From assembly GCF_020091585.1 (NCBI RefSeq), contig NZ_CP083583.1:1054001-1118000 (forward strand): 64,000 nt of DNA, written 5' to 3'. Shown here piece by piece: positions 61,789 through 64,000 of the stretch; the first letter of the stretch is position 1, and each line of letters opens with the position of its first letter. This DNA is from Kovacikia minuta CCNUW1 (GTDB taxonomy: Bacteria; Cyanobacteriota; Cyanobacteriia; Leptolyngbyales; Leptolyngbyaceae). The notes under the pieces are model-generated. The model searched no databases and had not been told where the DNA came from. It saw only the letters and a program-made list of their open reading frames with translations. The position numbers were made by a program, and so were the translations under genes.

Positions 61789-63658
61789 CAAACACAGTAG
61801 TAAGAACAGCATTGTGGGCTCCTGAATTTGAAGGTCCAGCCTCATAAGCTTTCTTTCTTCCCGCTCGATCAGTAACAACAATGCGAGAATGATAACCTTT
61901 TACTCCCACTGTAGGAGATCCGGTTAAGTCATATTCAATTTCCACTTTAAATTGACCCGATGGATCTTTATAATTAACTGGATTGCTCTGTACGTAACGA
62001 TATAAGTTGGTATCTCCCGCCTCAAACCCGATCGGATCTTGCCCAATAAACCTACCTATTCCTGCATCGTGGTAACGTGCCCGGTAGTAGTGCAGTCCCG
62101 TCTCGCTATCGTACTCCCGTCCTGTGAACTTGTAGCGGGTATCTACTGTTCCTGTTGAAGATAGAACGTTACCAAAGGAGTCATAGGTGAAGTGGTTAAC
62201 AACTAAACCACTGCTATTAACCAAATCCCTGACGCTACCCAGATGGTCAGCTAACGTCCAGGTGGTTTGACCATTGGACTCCTGCGCCAACACCTGATCA
62301 ACCATTGGTCCATGCAAGTAACGGGTGCTAGGAGCAGACGAATTACCAGAGAACTCCAGATAGACATTGCCTCTGTCGTAGACAAAGCGTGTGGTTGTTC
62401 CATTGGCTGATTTTGCAATCCGCTGATTCAAGGCATCGTAAGTGTAGGTGGTCGTGCCACTCGCACTATCTGTCACTCCAGCCAATCGATTCCGGTAATC
62501 CCAGGTAAAGGTGCGGGTTGTACCATTGCCGACTCGCTGAATCAAATTCCCTTCATCGTCGTAGTTGTAGGTGTAAGTCCCATCAAACGACAATTGATTG
62601 TTTACTCCAGTTTGATATTCTTGCCCTATTTGAGTTGGATTGGGATCTTGACGATTACCATTGGCATCATACTTATAGCTTTCAGTAATTGTTGAATGGT
62701 TGGCTCCTGTTAACTGACTGGTGCTGTCATAGTTGTAAGTAGTGTCGTCGTTGTAGTTAGAGTTGAGGAACTGACTACCAATCGTTTTGATTCTCCCAGC
62801 AGCATCATAACCGTAGGTGTAGGAGGCAACATTTGAGCCGTTCGCTTTATGCTGTAGCTGTTGCAGATGATTGAGATTGTCATAGGCAAAACTGGTTCCG
62901 GCCACCAGATTGCTACCTAACAGATCCGAATAGCGGTTGATTGATGCCATCTGACCAACTGCGTTGTAGCTCAAGTTCACCCGCTTATTCTGCACCCCAG
63001 TCCCACTCTGGGTAATTTGAGTCACCTGATTCAACACACTGTAACCATACGTCGTTGTGCCTCCGCTAGTATCACCTACTGATTTGATATTGCCATTGGC
63101 ATCATAGGAGTAAGTCAAGACAACCGTTGCTCCTGATGTTCCGGCATTACTCACAGTCTTGAGACGACTATTGGCATCGTAGGTGTATTGATAACCAGAA
63201 AGTGTCTGATTTGAGGCGTTGAGGTCATTAACGCCTATTAACTGACTGCCCACATTATAGGTAGAGGCAATATCGCGAATCTTCAAACTCTGATTCGTCT
63301 TATCCCACCAGTATTCATGCGTCTGCCGATTCAACCCGTCATAGGCAAACGTCCGCTTCTGGTTATTGAGATCGACCATACTGGTCTGATTACCCACCGC
63401 ATCATACCCATAGGTGCGCGTCTTACCCAACTGATTCTTGTCCGTTATCAAACGGTTCAAGCCATCGTAAGTATATTCAGTTTTATTTCCAACCGGATCT
63501 GTAATCGATAGAACATTGCCCACCTTATCGTATTGGGTCAGCGTGAACTTCCGACTCGCCTCTGGAATCGGGTTGCCACTCACATCAAGGGTATTGTTAG
63601 CGTCGAATACTTTAACTTGCCTATCACGCTTATCAAAGCGATACTCCATGCGATGCAC
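61789..63658 (-). pseudogene. RHS-repeat protein, N-terminally truncated and interrupted
   Basis: About 620 codons of RHS/YD repeats (GNKTEYTYDGLNRLITD, YGYDAVGNQTSM, YTYDALNQRIAKSANGTT) ending in the RHS core hallmark YDSETGLHYYRARYHDAGIGRFIGQDPIGFEAGDTNLYRYVQSNPVNYKDPSG, after which the toxin part begins. A TGA lies two codons before the first possible start and no N-terminal export region is present, so this is an orphan-like 3' RHS module. Its toxin tip is cut off by the ISKra4-like element. Confidence 0.85.
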
Positions 63659-63777
63659 ATTTCATTAATTTGAGTGAGGCATCGCACCATGAATGCCCTA
63701 AGTACCTGTGGATGTTGGTTTCGCGGACTTAACCCATCCTACGAGGAGGGCGATCTCATTATCAGAAAAGTTTGAAT
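63659..63777. other. intergenic with cyanobacterial dispersed repeat
   Basis: Contains GTTGGTTTCGCGGACTTAAC followed by CCATCCTACGAGG, a degenerate copy of the same inverted dispersed repeat seen near 59450. Confidence 0.5.
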
Positions 63778-64000
63778 TCAGCTAAGAGTAATTATTTCAT
63801 GATGAACATACTTGCCATGATGAGCATAGAGAGAGAACCCATCGGCAAATTGAATTGCTGGTTCATCGTTTTCTGCGTGAATACGACCTCTCAAATCAAA
63901 ATTAATTTTGATTGGTCTATCACTAGCAATACAAATGCCTTGATACAAATAAACCTTGTAAAGTTCCGATGACAATGCCTGAAATACTTTCCATTCTTCC
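63778..64000 (-). CDS. partial hypothetical protein, C-terminus
   Basis: The frame is open from the window end to the stop at 63778 and encodes about 73 residues ending RIHAENDEPAIQFADGFSLYAHHGKYVHHEIITLS. The ENxxAIxFADGxSLYAxHG pattern is found near the end of DUF6745-like hypothetical proteins of cyanobacteria; I am not sure of the family. Its start lies outside the window. Confidence 0.6.
   Translation of the reverse strand, partial: EEWKVFQALSSELYKVYLYQGICIASDRPIKINFDLRGRIHAENDEPAIQFADGFSLYAHHGKYVHHEIITLS

Overview
The window looks like part of a large mobile or plasmid-like replicon, or a plasmid-rich island, of a filamentous cyanobacterium. The signs are frequent GCGATCGC-type sites, a DevCA-like exporter, a Uma2 nuclease, DUF4058 and DUF1016 proteins, a type I-D CRISPR-Cas remnant beside a WYL regulator, small palindromic repeats typical of cyanobacterial genomes, and two sets of plasmid partition and mobilization genes. 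No genus can be named from the sequence alone.

Layout. 1-3.5 kb: tail of a LuxR-type regulator, then a DevC/GAP-family/DevA export operon. 3.85-5 kb: a decayed IS630 element. 5-8.3 kb: small enzyme-like genes and a PD-(D/E)XK protein. 8.4-19.6 kb: one co-directional minus-strand module, the most unusual part of the window. Read in the direction of transcription it holds a small gene, an HNH nuclease, a hypothetical gene, an array of about 36 tRNA genes whose anticodons cover all 20 amino acids, a small beta-grasp-like protein, a Ro60 (TROVE/vWA) protein, a short CCA-adding-type nucleotidyltransferase, a GATase-like protein, an unknown protein and a ThiF/E1-like protein. Interspersed are six RNA elements with the same two-helix architecture: a variable but base-paired lower stem, an internal loop with CCYNAY on one side and an invariant ACTT on the other, a variable but base-paired upper stem, then usually ACATAC. 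I interpret them as Ro60-binding Y RNAs. Several carry tRNA-like modules, two of them circularly permuted, and one is grafted into the anticodon arm of a tRNA. Their stems covary between copies, so the structure is supported by the sequence itself.

19.7-31.5 kb: a defence-like and hypothetical region (STAND NTPase with a nuclease-like N-terminus, Uma2, HEPN-like protein, DUF4058 operon, tyrosine recombinase, RarD transporter). 31.6-35 kb: DUF1016 nuclease and a ParAB partition operon with two identical upstream palindromes. 35-45.9 kb: IS scraps, a Tn3-family transposon with 54-bp inverted repeats, a 5'-truncated DUF3732 ATPase gene on one side and a type I-D cas10d truncated on the other, with cas3' and a WYL regulator. 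46-54.5 kb: GST, a MobC/relaxase cassette with a nested gene, a ParM-type partition operon, a MobV relaxase and HU. 54.5-55.1 kb: repeat-rich putative replication or centromere region with five exact copies of a 14-bp palindrome. 55-59.3 kb: a frameshifted hypothetical, an exported Ig-like protein and two glycosyltransferases. 59.5-63.7 kb: an RHS toxin gene interrupted by an ISKra4-like element with a 9-bp target duplication, and a putative membrane immunity protein.

How the genes may work together: the tRNA array, Ro60, Y RNAs and nucleotidyltransferase point to a mobile tRNA supply/RNA quality-control or repair module, possibly with a ubiquitin-like conjugation branch (small beta-grasp-like protein plus E1). 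Three 21-bp-spaced TACTACAA repeats on a promoter-like sequence just upstream of the array, and a related palindrome upstream of the first small gene, suggest that one regulator controls both ends of the module. That functional reading is inference.
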